Of a stretch of DNA of 64,000 nucleotides, positions 16,854 to 25,411 are shown one piece after another. Position 1 is the first letter of the stretch; every line of letters starts with the position of its first letter. The stretch is taken from contig NZ_NMQW01000020.1 in NCBI RefSeq assembly GCF_002234615.1, forward strand, positions 87,888 through 151,887. The letters are read 5' to 3'. Origin of the DNA: Paenibacillus rigui. Its GTDB lineage: Bacteria > Bacillota > Bacilli > Paenibacillales > NBRC-103111. A program made the position numbers and the translations under genes. Under the pieces are notes generated by a model, which saw nothing but the letters and a program-made list of their open reading frames with translations, did no database searches and was not told the origin of the DNA.

Positions 16854-16871
16854 ACATAACAATTATTATGT
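16854..16871. repeat. dif-like palindrome, copy D
   Basis: ACATAACAATTATTATGT lies in the divergent spacer between the DUF2935 and DUF2642 genes. The right arm, TTATGTCTACA, is the most diverged of the four copies. Confidence 0.55.
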
Positions 16872-16976
16872 CTACAAATAAAACTCTGGTGTTGGATGCA
16901 TATTTTCTCTTAACTCTATCACCCTTGTGTGTAAACTATCATAAATTATAAAGATTGCAAAAAGGAGGTGGATGAG

Positions 16977-17204
16977 ATGATAGATTCAACGTCACGTTAC
17001 TTGCATAAGCTTCAAAGCCGTTGCAAGAGATGGTCAATAAAGTGGCTGCTGCACCGTTATTTGATGGAGATCATAACCGTGGTCACTAGTGGCGGTATGG
17101 TCGTCGGCACCTTAGTTGCCATTGGTTCCGATTATATTGAATTGCTCGAACCGAACGGGGATCGGGTCCTGGTGCCGCTGGACAGTCTGGAATCATTTTC
17201 ATAG
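16977..17204 (+). CDS. small DUF2642-like protein 1
   Basis: A 75-residue protein with a C-terminal small beta-barrel-like segment (SGGMVVGTLVAIGSDYIEL then RVLVPLDSLESF) typical of DUF2642, Sm-like proteins often encoded with spore-coat genes in Bacillales. The N-terminal half is basic and helical. The ATG at 16977 is preferred because AAAGGAGG is eight bases upstream; the GTG at 16968 overlaps that site. A paralogue follows 19 bp downstream, so the two form an operon. Confidence 0.65.
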   Translation: MIDSTSRYLHKLQSRCKRWSIKWLLHRYLMEIITVVTSGGMVVGTLVAIGSDYIELLEPNGDRVLVPLDSLESFS

Positions 17205-17223
17205 AGGGAAGGAGGCTATTCGT

Positions 17224-17427
17224 ATGAGATTCGCAAAAAAATGCGCCCAATTCATAGGAGACCATGTCGAAATATTCAGTGGCAATCATTTTATTGAAGG
17301 GCAGCTGGTCGGGGCGAACAGCAGTGTGTTATTCGTTAAAACCGAATCGACAGGCTATGCTCCAGAACCGCAAATCGCTCATGTCGTGAGCACCAAGATA
17401 GGCTATATTCGAATATTGTCCGAATAA
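17224..17427 (+). CDS. small DUF2642-like protein 2
   Basis: A 67-residue protein whose core (IGDHVEIFSGNHFIEGQLVG, then SVLFVKT and IGYIRIL) shows the same small beta-barrel pattern as the gene before it. It starts behind GGAAGGAGG. The pair may form a heteromeric coat or RNA-binding-like component; no direct function is known. An upstream in-frame ATG at 17116 lies inside the preceding gene and is not used. Confidence 0.65.
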   Translation: MRFAKKCAQFIGDHVEIFSGNHFIEGQLVGANSSVLFVKTESTGYAPEPQIAHVVSTKIGYIRILSE

Positions 17428-17446
17428 ATCCGAGGTGTTGTAAGGG

Positions 17447-18793
17447 TTAGCTGCGTTGAAGCCGAAAAAGCAGCCATTCCCTCCATGATCGGTAGTTCTC
17501 TTTGTTTCGTTGCGATGTGCTTTGGACTCGGTACCGGCGGTGGTATAAAGAGGCACCGGCGTGCACAGCGGCGGAGTGAGGATTATCATGGATCAGACGT
17601 GCGAGCATTTGAATATCTTCATAGAATCGCCCTTCCAGCGGATCGTCCGTCCACCATCCACCGATATGCCGTAAAGCTTCGGTACGATAACAACGGGGGG
17701 CGACAGGCAGCCCTTTCACCACGAATTCCGGCCAGTCGGACAAGGTGTGAGCAGCATGCACCGTTCCTTTGTAGTGCAAATCTTGTACTCTTGACCTGGA
17801 AGGCGAAGTCCACAGCTCATAATCTCCATAGAGGATGGATGCATCGGGATGGAGTGCGATTTGCTGCCGCAACAGCTCCAAGCAATTCGAAGGCAGCCAA
17901 TCGTCGGCATCCAGCTCGACCAGCCATGCTCCGCGGGCAAGGGTTAAAGCCTGGTTCAGCCGCACTGCCTTGCCTTTATTTCCGCTGCCGGGGATGAGCT
18001 GGATGCGGGGATCCTTTGCGAAAGGGTACAATTGAGACGCGCGCAGGGGAGGAGTTGAGCCGTCATCAAGAAGGAGAAGCTCCCAGTTAAGCTCTGTTTG
18101 CGACAGCAGACTTCGTAATGCCCAAGGGATATATTCGGCATCATTATAACAGCACATGACGATGGAGAAGAGTGGCTCAGTTGAAGCAGGTAGAGCTGGT
18201 GCCTGCAAGGGGAGAGCTGCTGCCTTTACTAACGGTTGAATGTGTCTATATACAGATGCCGGCCCACGAGCAGCATGAACAAGCTCTGGAGAACTGGCTT
18301 CGCTTGTATCCGAATAACTAAACCTGCGCCCGGACTGTCTCAGTAATGCCCAACGGGTAGGGGAAAAAGCAGACAGCTGCTCATATTTATCCTCCAGCAC
18401 ATAGCTTTCAAATGGCAGCAGGCCTGTATCGGCAAATCCAGCCGTCCATCCGCTGCGGAGTACAGCTTCGCGGTTCCATAGGAGCGGGATTCGGAGTAGA
18501 GGCTTATAGCTCGGTGGAGAGGGATGAATGAGCTCGAACAGAACGCCTGTTCTGTCGCTAAGGAGCATGGCCGCTATTCGGTCCAGCTGTTCCAGTAAAG
18601 CAGCGGACGGTTGGATTCTATTACGGGATAGGGTGGCCGGTGGAAATACACAAAAATACGTATCCTGCAGACCGTCCAAATAAGCATTTATTTGTTTTGC
18701 ATAATCGTTCGTGATTTCAATCACGTGCCAGCCTTCCTGCTTAAGACGGAGTGAGGCTGTTGGTTGATGCGATCCTAATATAAATGCGTGCAT
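17447..18793 (-). CDS. GT2-family glycosyltransferase with N-terminal extension
   Basis: A 448-residue protein. Residues about 205-420 form a GT-A fold glycosyltransferase 2 domain: FSIVMCCYNDAEYI opens the nucleotide-sugar site, LLLDDGS follows, ELDADDWLP supplies the metal-binding DxD, and FYEDIQM holds the probable catalytic base. The first 200 residues form a separate alpha/beta domain that I do not recognise. No membrane segment is seen. It probably transfers a sugar to a surface glycan or glycoprotein together with the glycosyltransferases and pyruvyltransferase downstream. It is divergent from the glycosyltransferase at 18935. Confidence 0.82.
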   Translation of the reverse strand: MHAFILGSHQPTASLRLKQEGWHVIEITNDYAKQINAYLDGLQDTYFCVFPPATLSRNRIQPSAALLEQLDRIAAMLLSDRTGVLFELIHPSPPSYKPLLRIPLLWNREAVLRSGWTAGFADTGLLPFESYVLEDKYEQLSAFSPTRWALLRQSGRRFSYSDTSEASSPELVHAARGPASVYRHIQPLVKAAALPLQAPALPASTEPLFSIVMCCYNDAEYIPWALRSLLSQTELNWELLLLDDGSTPPLRASQLYPFAKDPRIQLIPGSGNKGKAVRLNQALTLARGAWLVELDADDWLPSNCLELLRQQIALHPDASILYGDYELWTSPSRSRVQDLHYKGTVHAAHTLSDWPEFVVKGLPVAPRCYRTEALRHIGGWWTDDPLEGRFYEDIQMLARLIHDNPHSAAVHAGASLYHRRYRVQSTSQRNKENYRSWREWLLFRLQRS

Positions 18794-18934
18794 CAGGCTT
18801 CATGCCCCCTTGCGCAATCATTAAGTTGCTGTATTACAGCTTATGTCTCATTTACAGGAAGAGGAAGCAAAAGGGGCTGGTTCAGGTCAGCTAGATACGA
18901 AGCTCCTTAATCAGTGGACGAAAGGATGAGACGC

Positions 18935-19996
18935 TTGATTATCATTTACCCTCCCACGATTGATTGGGGATGGATGAAGCAGCGTCCCCAACAATTGATG
19001 ACCCGTTTGGCGAGAAACGGCCATACGGTTTTTTTCTGCAATCCGACGCGGGCGGACCGGCCGATCGAGCGGATCGAGCCCAATTTATATGTAGTTCATC
19101 AATACGAGCAGTGGCTGGCCGGCCCTTGGCCGGAGTACCGCAGGAACGCAGGAAGCCATACCAAGGTTGTGGTGTGGTGCTCCTTCCCGAAGCTGGCAGC
19201 AAGTCTGCAGGCCTGCAAGCCTGATTTTATCGTATACGATTGTGTCGATGAATTTGCGCAGTGGCAGCTTTATGAGCCCATGATGTTGCGGCTGGCAGAT
19301 GCTGTTGTTTGTGCGTCCGAACGTTTGTTCTATCGCATGAAAAGAAGCTGCCCGGATCAGAAAATCCACCTCATTCGGAACGCCTATGATACCGATATGG
19401 GACTTCATGTAGAGGCGGCTGTGAAAAATAAGTATGGCTTGCCAGGCATGGCTCCGCTGCCTCCCGACTTGCCGGAAAACGGTCTGAAGCGTATCGGCTA
19501 TATAGGTGCGTGGGCACCATGGGTCGATGATGCGCTGCTCCGAAAACTAGCTGATGCCATCCCCGAGGCGGAGCTTATTATCATTGGCCCCTCCTTCGGG
19601 AAGCCTTATCCTCGCCATGTCAATAACGGACGCCTCCGCTTTCTCGGACTGAAGTATCATGGGGAATTGCCTTCCTATCTCGAGCATTTGTCCGTGCTGC
19701 TGCTGCCGTTCCGGATCGAGCCGATCACTTTAAGCACGAATCCGGTAAAGCTGTACGAATATCTTGCGACAGGCAAGCCGGTCGTGTCGACGGCGCTTCC
19801 CGAAGCTATGCAGCTCGTTCCGGAAGTCGATGTTGCACTAACCCATCAGGCTTTCATCACGAAAGTACTTCACAGATTACGGGATCCGGGCAGCCGTTCT
19901 TCCCGAAGAGCGCTCGCACTCCAGCATACTTGGGAGCACCGGGCTTCTCAGGTGGAAATCGTGCTCGAACAACTGCAATTGTCTGATAGAAGCTAA
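18935..19996 (+). CDS. glycosyltransferase (GT-B fold, GT4-like) 1
   Basis: A 353-residue GT-B glycosyltransferase. It opens with IIIYPPTIDWGWMKQRPQQ, a segment nearly identical in the paralogue at 21114-22688, and has the C-terminal NPVKLYEYLATGKPVVST donor-binding motif with the conserved glutamate. The protein is cytoplasmic or peripherally membrane-bound. The start is uncertain: a TTG at 18935 has AAAGGATGAG at proper spacing and matches the paralogue N-terminus, while ATG 18926 and GTG 18914 lack a ribosome site. With the neighbouring genes it probably assembles a cell-surface or spore glycan. Confidence 0.82.
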   Translation: MIIIYPPTIDWGWMKQRPQQLMTRLARNGHTVFFCNPTRADRPIERIEPNLYVVHQYEQWLAGPWPEYRRNAGSHTKVVVWCSFPKLAASLQACKPDFIVYDCVDEFAQWQLYEPMMLRLADAVVCASERLFYRMKRSCPDQKIHLIRNAYDTDMGLHVEAAVKNKYGLPGMAPLPPDLPENGLKRIGYIGAWAPWVDDALLRKLADAIPEAELIIIGPSFGKPYPRHVNNGRLRFLGLKYHGELPSYLEHLSVLLLPFRIEPITLSTNPVKLYEYLATGKPVVSTALPEAMQLVPEVDVALTHQAFITKVLHRLRDPGSRSSRRALALQHTWEHRASQVEIVLEQLQLSDRS

Positions 19997-20037
19997 GAAT
20001 TGACAGGAAAATTGTGAAAATCCTAGGAACAACAAAT

Positions 20038-20079
20038 AAGGCAGTTCATCAACACTGAAAAACGTTGAGGGACTGCCTT
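20038..20079. terminator. bidirectional terminator
   Basis: AAGGCAGTTCATCAAC pairs with GTTGAGGGACTGCCTT (two mismatches) around a ten-base loop, between convergent glycosyltransferase and pyruvyltransferase genes. Confidence 0.7.
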
Positions 20080-20090
20080 CGTTATGCTCT

Positions 20091-21107
20091 TCATATACGA
20101 TGCCGAAGCTTGCGTTCAATGTCTTCTTTTAATTGATGGAGAGAATGGCGGCTTGCGTGTTCCATCGCTTTGACTCGGTGGGCAACACTGCGCATCTCCG
20201 CCGGACCTTGCTTGATGAAACGAGCCAGTCCTTGCCGGATGATGTCTTCGGAAGAGCCCGCATCACAGTAATTGGCTTCAAGTCCGAATTGAGCGAGCAA
20301 ATGGTACACCTTGCTCATCTTGCTGATGCAAAAGACCGGAACACCCCCGCGAATTGCCGCGATAGCCGGATGCAGCTTGAAGGTTATTAAATAATCTACG
20401 GACTGAATGAAGCTGTACACAAGCTCCAGCTCATATTCCGGATGCGGCGCGTCCACATGGGCTTGGGGCTGCAGCTCAATAATCCGGGCTTGAAGCTTCT
20501 TGCAAGCACTCATATCGGAATAAGGATTGTTCGAATGATTCAATACGGGAATCAGCAGGATACGGTACCCTTGCGAGGCGTAATCGGCTAGAATCGAAGC
20601 CATGATGTCGAAAGGAAAATCTTTATAGGTGTGAATACATACGCCCAGGGTCTTTTTCCCGGAAACGCGCTGGATCGGATATTTCGGCTCCTCATAAGCA
20701 AATACCATATCGGGAACGGTTGCGATCTTGGAGTGGAGCTGGAGTCTCCGGCAAATTTCAGTGGAGTTCTCATCCCGGGAATACAGCATTTGGGCGTGAG
20801 CCATCCAACTGCGGTGTTTGGCGATTTCGGCCTCCGGCCAAGTAGCTTCCGGATAATTATCAACAACGCCTACACCGTAAATCCATGCAGGATGCTGAAG
20901 CAGTCGTGGGGGGAAATAGTTCGAATTATAGTGATATGGAATGATAAGGTCGCCTCCGCCAACAATGACGGCATCGATTTGACTGGCATCCACACGTGAC
21001 GAATGGGGAAATACTTGATGTTTATGAAATACCTGCTGCAATGTCTTGAGGAATAACTCATCTCCAAAATTGCCCATGCCATAATACCCGCATACACCAA
21101 TGTTCAT
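20091..21107 (-). CDS. polysaccharide pyruvyl transferase family protein (CsaB-like)
   Basis: A 338-residue protein that begins with GVCGYYGMGNFGDELFL, the glycine-rich signature of the polysaccharide pyruvyl transferase family, and has GGGDLI and, near the end, TFKLHPAIAAIRGGVPVF, the conserved donor-site segment. CsaB adds pyruvate ketal to wall polysaccharide, which anchors SLH-domain S-layer proteins; a WcaK-like role in exopolysaccharide is also possible. It lies 6 bp downstream of a glycosyltransferase on the same strand and is likely co-transcribed with it. Confidence 0.82.
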   Translation of the reverse strand: MNIGVCGYYGMGNFGDELFLKTLQQVFHKHQVFPHSSRVDASQIDAVIVGGGDLIIPYHYNSNYFPPRLLQHPAWIYGVGVVDNYPEATWPEAEIAKHRSWMAHAQMLYSRDENSTEICRRLQLHSKIATVPDMVFAYEEPKYPIQRVSGKKTLGVCIHTYKDFPFDIMASILADYASQGYRILLIPVLNHSNNPYSDMSACKKLQARIIELQPQAHVDAPHPEYELELVYSFIQSVDYLITFKLHPAIAAIRGGVPVFCISKMSKVYHLLAQFGLEANYCDAGSSEDIIRQGLARFIKQGPAEMRSVAHRVKAMEHASRHSLHQLKEDIERKLRHRI

Positions 21108-21113
21108 CCTATG

Positions 21114-22688
21114 TCATCCTTTCCGTTTCCTAATCTCTGATGTCGTGATCACAGTCAGCTTGGGGTTCGTTAAACGTACCAAACCGTTGGAGCCGCTCAA
21201 ATGAATGGACATATTTCCTTCGCTCTTTCGGCCAAAAGCGGGAATCAGCTCCGTAATATCTAACGATACGGTCTCATTGATTTGCTGCCGGTCCAGACGA
21301 AACGTGTGAACTATTTGACTTGGCGGTTGGTTTGCAAACGTTAACCGGTTTAACGCCCATGTCTCCTTCACGATAGATAAGGTGACCTCCGCATGCGGCA
21401 GACTGCTGCTATATCCGTCGAACTCCAGATACATTCGCCCGATATCCTCCGGAAGCGCCTCAGCCGGAGGCTTCAGCATGCACTGATATTGCCCGGCTTC
21501 CAGCTTGCCGACCAATACAGGGTCATTTTTTAAATTCAGCTCAGGGTAATAAGAGTTCATCGTACAATGTTGAAGCTCGAAGGAGGTGCTGTAAGGTATG
21601 GATACAGGCAGCGACTGGATTTCCGGGGCTTGGGGGGAAGCGGGGGAAAAGCTCTTGATGTGCGCATTCAGCGTCCTTGCTATCACTTCATATCGGGCCT
21701 GCCAGCTGAATTGCCGGGCAAACGAGCTGCGGCTTGCTTTGTATGCATGCAGACGATCCTTGGCGTTCTCCGTTAATGCTTCCCGAATGGACGCAACGAA
21801 CGCTTCCGGCGTACCGGTGGTTTTGACGTGAGGCAGCAGCTTTTGCAGCTCCGGCAGCAGGGTGGACACGACAGGCTTGCCAGCCGCTAGAAATTCGTAC
21901 ACTTTAATCGGGTTCGTACTGACAGTAATACGGTTCAGCCGGAATGGGATGATACACACATCGAAGTACGACAAAATGTAGGGCAGCTCCTCATAGTCCT
22001 TATAGCCCAGCAGGTGTACGTTCGGGCCGAGCGGTCCCGTATCCTCCCGAAGAAGGGGGCCTACAATAACGATTTGCGCGTCAGGCATATGCTTGGCCGT
22101 ATAACGGATCCATTCCTCATCCACCCAAGGGGCCCAGGCGCCAATATAGCCAAGCTTCGGTCCTTTGGTTGGAGGCAAATCGTACAATCGTTGAGCTCGA
22201 CAGTAGGTGGAGAGTGCAACAGGGGCGAAATGCTCCCAATCACATCCATTCGGCACTGATACGACCGGCTTATCCTTAACAAGCTGCCGCATTTTCGTAA
22301 ATAAATGATCCGCGGTGCAAAAAATAACGTCTGCTTTACCTGCCAAGCTCTGCTCTTCCTGTTCCCATTCCGGGAAATCATCTACACAATCATATACGAT
22401 ATAATCCGCCTGTACTTGCGCGGCAAAGGCAATTTTACGACTCCACGTAGACCATAACAGTTTTTTGTGCCCGGCGCTAACTTGAGGGTATAACTGATGC
22501 TGGAAATAGGCCGCATGGCGAATGACAAATACATGGGGTGCGGTTTCTTCCAGGACCGGCCCCTCCGTGTTATGCTTATCATAATAGTAGACCGTATGAC
22601 CGTGCTTACCGAATTGCTCCATCAGCTGCTGCGGTCTTTGCTTCATATAATTCCAGTTAATTGTTGGAGGGTAGATAACAATACACAT
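21114..22688 (-). CDS. glycosyltransferase (GT-B fold) 2 with C-terminal beta domain
   Basis: A 524-residue protein. Residues 1-350 are a GT-B glycosyltransferase paralogous to the one at 18935 (IVIYPPTINWNYMKQRPQQ near the start; NPIKVYEFLAAGKPVVST as donor motif). Residues about 375-524 form an extra beta-rich domain, perhaps carbohydrate-binding, absent from the paralogue. The ATG at 22688 follows GGAAGGAG; an in-frame start at 22733 lies in AT-rich leader. It heads a two-gene operon with the pyruvyltransferase gene. Confidence 0.82.
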   Translation of the reverse strand: MCIVIYPPTINWNYMKQRPQQLMEQFGKHGHTVYYYDKHNTEGPVLEETAPHVFVIRHAAYFQHQLYPQVSAGHKKLLWSTWSRKIAFAAQVQADYIVYDCVDDFPEWEQEEQSLAGKADVIFCTADHLFTKMRQLVKDKPVVSVPNGCDWEHFAPVALSTYCRAQRLYDLPPTKGPKLGYIGAWAPWVDEEWIRYTAKHMPDAQIVIVGPLLREDTGPLGPNVHLLGYKDYEELPYILSYFDVCIIPFRLNRITVSTNPIKVYEFLAAGKPVVSTLLPELQKLLPHVKTTGTPEAFVASIREALTENAKDRLHAYKASRSSFARQFSWQARYEVIARTLNAHIKSFSPASPQAPEIQSLPVSIPYSTSFELQHCTMNSYYPELNLKNDPVLVGKLEAGQYQCMLKPPAEALPEDIGRMYLEFDGYSSSLPHAEVTLSIVKETWALNRLTFANQPPSQIVHTFRLDRQQINETVSLDITELIPAFGRKSEGNMSIHLSGSNGLVRLTNPKLTVITTSEIRKRKG

Positions 22689-22836
22689 AGCGATTTCTCC
22701 TTCCTTTCTATTATTATTAAATAGGATTAACAATTTAATATATTAATATTTAGATAGATTGGTGAGGGTGATAATGGTATAATTATGTTTTGGCGTGAAA
22801 ACGATAGTATAGAGATGTTCAATTACAGGAGGCAGG

Positions 22837-24819
22837 ATGGGCGTGCAGCGTTATCCCTTTGCATATGAACCGAAGCAATCCTTTGTTCAGCAGGTAAGCG
22901 ATTGGGTTGCAGATGTATTTTATGAGATTTTACCCGAGTCGGGGTTCGAGGTTCGTGATGAACAGATTTATATGGCTTTTCAGCTGGAGCGGGCTTATGC
23001 CGACAAGCAGACCATTTTTGCCGAGGCCGGTGTCGGTACGGGGAAAACCTTGGTCTATCTGCTGTATGCGATTTGCTATGCGAGGTATACCCGTAAACCA
23101 GCCATTATTGCCTGTGCGGATGAGTCTTTAATCGAGCAGCTGGTCAAGCCGGAGGGCGATGTAGCGAAGCTTGCGCGGCATTTGGGACTTACCATTGACG
23201 CCAGACTAGGCAAATCTCCGGACCAATATTTGTGCTTGAACAAGCTGGAGGCGTCCCGTATTCAAGAGGATGATTCGGATTTATTTCAGGACATCTATGC
23301 CGAGCTGCCCGGGTTCGTGAATTTACCGGAAGCACTACAGTCATTCTATCCTTACGGGGACCGGCGCCAATATGCGCATCTGAACGATGAGCAGTGGAGC
23401 AAGGTGAGCTGGGATTCATTCCAGGATTGCCTGGTATGCGACAAGCGGCATCGCTGCGGACAGACCTTGTCGAGAGATCATTACCGCAAATCAGCGGATC
23501 TCATCATTTGCTCCCATGACTTTTATATGGAGCATGTATGGACCTATGAGGCGCGAAAGCGTGAAGGACAGCTGCCTTTGCTGCCGGAGCACAGCTCCGT
23601 TGTTTTTGACGAAGGGCACTTGCTGGAAGCTGCCGCGCAGAAGGCTTTGACCTACAAGCTGAAGCATGACGTGTTCGAATCTATTATGACGCGATTACTC
23701 CAAGGCGAAATTCGTGAAAAGCTGGCTGTCCTGATCGAGGAAGTGATAGAGCAGAGTGACCTGCTATTCCTGCTGCTGGAACGGCACAGCCGCTCGGTTC
23801 CAGGCTCGAATCGGAAAGAGATCCATCATCATGAGGAGCTGCTTCATGCCGTCCTCCGGTTTAAGGCTATCTTAGCTTCGATTGAAGAGGAGCTCGTATT
23901 CGAGAGCGGGCTGCACACACTGGATGAGTACCAGCTGCGTATTGTTGAAGAGCATATCGAGATGATTCAGCTCGCGTTAGGTATTTTTATGCAATCGAGC
24001 CAGGTTGTGTCGTGGGTGCTGGAGGAAGCGGATGGGATCATGCTGGTCATTATGCCGCGTAAAGTGAAAGAATTGCTTTCCGAACGTGTGTTCTCTCAGC
24101 GGATGCCTATCGTATTCTCCTCAGCTACGTTAGCGGTTCATGGCTCATTTGATTATATTGCAGATAATTTAGGCATCCTGTCGTATTTATCGTTCTCCGT
24201 TGCTTCCCCCTATGACTATGCGAATCAGATGCAGGTTGTGGTTCCCCATCAGGCTTCAGCAGACCATGATTTCGCGGGAAAAATGGATGCGGCTCTGCGC
24301 TTATTGCGTGCGACGGAGGGGAGCGCACTCTTATTGTTCCCTTCCCGGGAAGAGATGCTTCGTTTCCGGCAAGCGGCCGCTATCCATCCGGCCTATGCAG
24401 GTATGCGGATGGAATATGAAGGGGATCGGGAAATCAGTCATCTGATCTCCTCGTTTCAGAACGATGTACAGAGCATTCTGTGTGCTTATACCTTATGGGA
24501 AGGGTTGGATGTACCAGGCCCTGCTTTGATGAACGTGATTATCTGGTCGCTGCCTTTCCCGCCGAACGACCCTGTGTTCTCAGCCATGCGCCAGGATGCG
24601 GAGCATCCATTCGAGCAGGTGGATTTACCGTATATGCTGCTGCGGCTGCGGCAGGGGATGGGGCGGCTTATTCGGTCTAAGGATGACAGCGGGATTGTTG
24701 CCATTCTGGACTCGCGTGTGCATACTCATGACACGATTCGCAGTAAAGTGAAAGAGGTACTTCCGGCCGATGTCGTCTGGAAGCAGTCGATCGAGGAGCT
24801 TGATCCGATTGTGACTTAA
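22837..24819 (+). CDS. DinG/XPD-like superfamily 2 DNA helicase with Fe-S cysteines
   Basis: A 660-residue ATP-dependent helicase. Walker A is VGTGKT near residue 70, motif II reads FDEGH, motif V region LWEGLDVPG, and motif VI RQGMGRLIRS. Between motifs I and II four cysteines (one at PDQYLC, then CLVC and HRC further on) can bind the 4Fe-4S cluster of XPD/DinG helicases, which unwind 5'-3'. It is shorter than DinG of Bacillus because it has no exonuclease domain. The ATG at 22837 follows AGGAGG by four bases; a GTG two codons later is an alternative. An extended -10 (TGGTATAAT, 22775-22783) lies upstream. Confidence 0.85.
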   Translation: MGVQRYPFAYEPKQSFVQQVSDWVADVFYEILPESGFEVRDEQIYMAFQLERAYADKQTIFAEAGVGTGKTLVYLLYAICYARYTRKPAIIACADESLIEQLVKPEGDVAKLARHLGLTIDARLGKSPDQYLCLNKLEASRIQEDDSDLFQDIYAELPGFVNLPEALQSFYPYGDRRQYAHLNDEQWSKVSWDSFQDCLVCDKRHRCGQTLSRDHYRKSADLIICSHDFYMEHVWTYEARKREGQLPLLPEHSSVVFDEGHLLEAAAQKALTYKLKHDVFESIMTRLLQGEIREKLAVLIEEVIEQSDLLFLLLERHSRSVPGSNRKEIHHHEELLHAVLRFKAILASIEEELVFESGLHTLDEYQLRIVEEHIEMIQLALGIFMQSSQVVSWVLEEADGIMLVIMPRKVKELLSERVFSQRMPIVFSSATLAVHGSFDYIADNLGILSYLSFSVASPYDYANQMQVVVPHQASADHDFAGKMDAALRLLRATEGSALLLFPSREEMLRFRQAAAIHPAYAGMRMEYEGDREISHLISSFQNDVQSILCAYTLWEGLDVPGPALMNVIIWSLPFPPNDPVFSAMRQDAEHPFEQVDLPYMLLRLRQGMGRLIRSKDDSGIVAILDSRVHTHDTIRSKVKEVLPADVVWKQSIEELDPIVT

Positions 24820-24828
24820 CTGAACGTA

Positions 24829-24889
24829 CAAAAAAAGGACTTGAAGGGTTTGGCCAATAAGGGGCCGAGCCATTCGAAGTCCTTTTTTT
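24829..24889. terminator. bidirectional terminator
   Basis: AAAAAAGGACTT pairs with AAGTCCTTTTTT, with an imperfect inner stem. It is flanked by A and T runs and lies between the convergent helicase and DUF3817 genes. Confidence 0.85.
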
Positions 24890-24899
24890 CTCATCGTCG

Positions 24900-25193
24900 T
24901 TATCTCTGCTCGCGGCGCAGTCTGGAGTCGAGAACGAATGTGCCGAACGGGAGCAGCGAAGCCACAACAGCCGCGAGCACCCGGAGAATGGACCAACGAT
25001 GTACGATTGTCACATGCGCTACGGCGAGCAGGTACAGGACGAACAAAAATCCATGCAGCGATCCGACCCATTTGACCATCTGGGGGAGGTCGGCATAATA
25101 TTTGAGCGGCATGGCGATGAGAAGAAGCACGAGGAAGGAAATCCCTTCATAAATACCGATAGCACGCAAGCGGCCTATAGGCGTTCTGAACAT
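24900..25193 (-). CDS. DUF3817 small membrane protein
   Basis: A roughly 97-residue protein with three hydrophobic helices and the family pattern RAIGIYEGISFLVLLLIAMP followed by GSLHGFLFVLYLLAV, where the LHG motif is diagnostic. DUF3817 proteins are small inner-membrane proteins of unknown role, sometimes found fused to rhomboid proteases. The start is ambiguous between ATG 25193 and GTG 25205; AAAAAGGAT precedes both, with non-ideal spacing. Confidence 0.75.
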   Translation of the reverse strand: MFRTPIGRLRAIGIYEGISFLVLLLIAMPLKYYADLPQMVKWVGSLHGFLFVLYLLAVAHVTIVHRWSILRVLAAVVASLLPFGTFVLDSRLRREQR

Positions 25194-25307
25194 GGTGAGG
25201 AACACATCCTTTTTATAATGGCAATCTCTACTATATTATATAGGAAAATAAAGCTTCGAACAGGCTCTGTCGAAATCGTTCAGAAACTATTCAAACTTCG
25301 CCAAAAA

Positions 25308-25348
25308 AATTGCACTAAATCAATATTTAATGCAATTTGTGTTATAAT
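25308..25348 (+). promoter_or_regulatory. extended -10 promoter with adjacent dyad, recombinase gene
   Basis: TGTTATAAT (25340-25348) is an extended -10. Directly upstream a 30-bp dyad (25308-25337) with arms AATTGCACTAAAT and ATTTAATGCAATT, one mismatch, covers the -35 position. This suggests an operator or an autoregulatory recombinase site. Confidence 0.55.
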
Positions 25349-25411
25349 CGTCAAATGAACAAGGATACAATCAGTTGGACGTCTAGGAAAGACACAGGAG
25401 GACGAGCAAGC

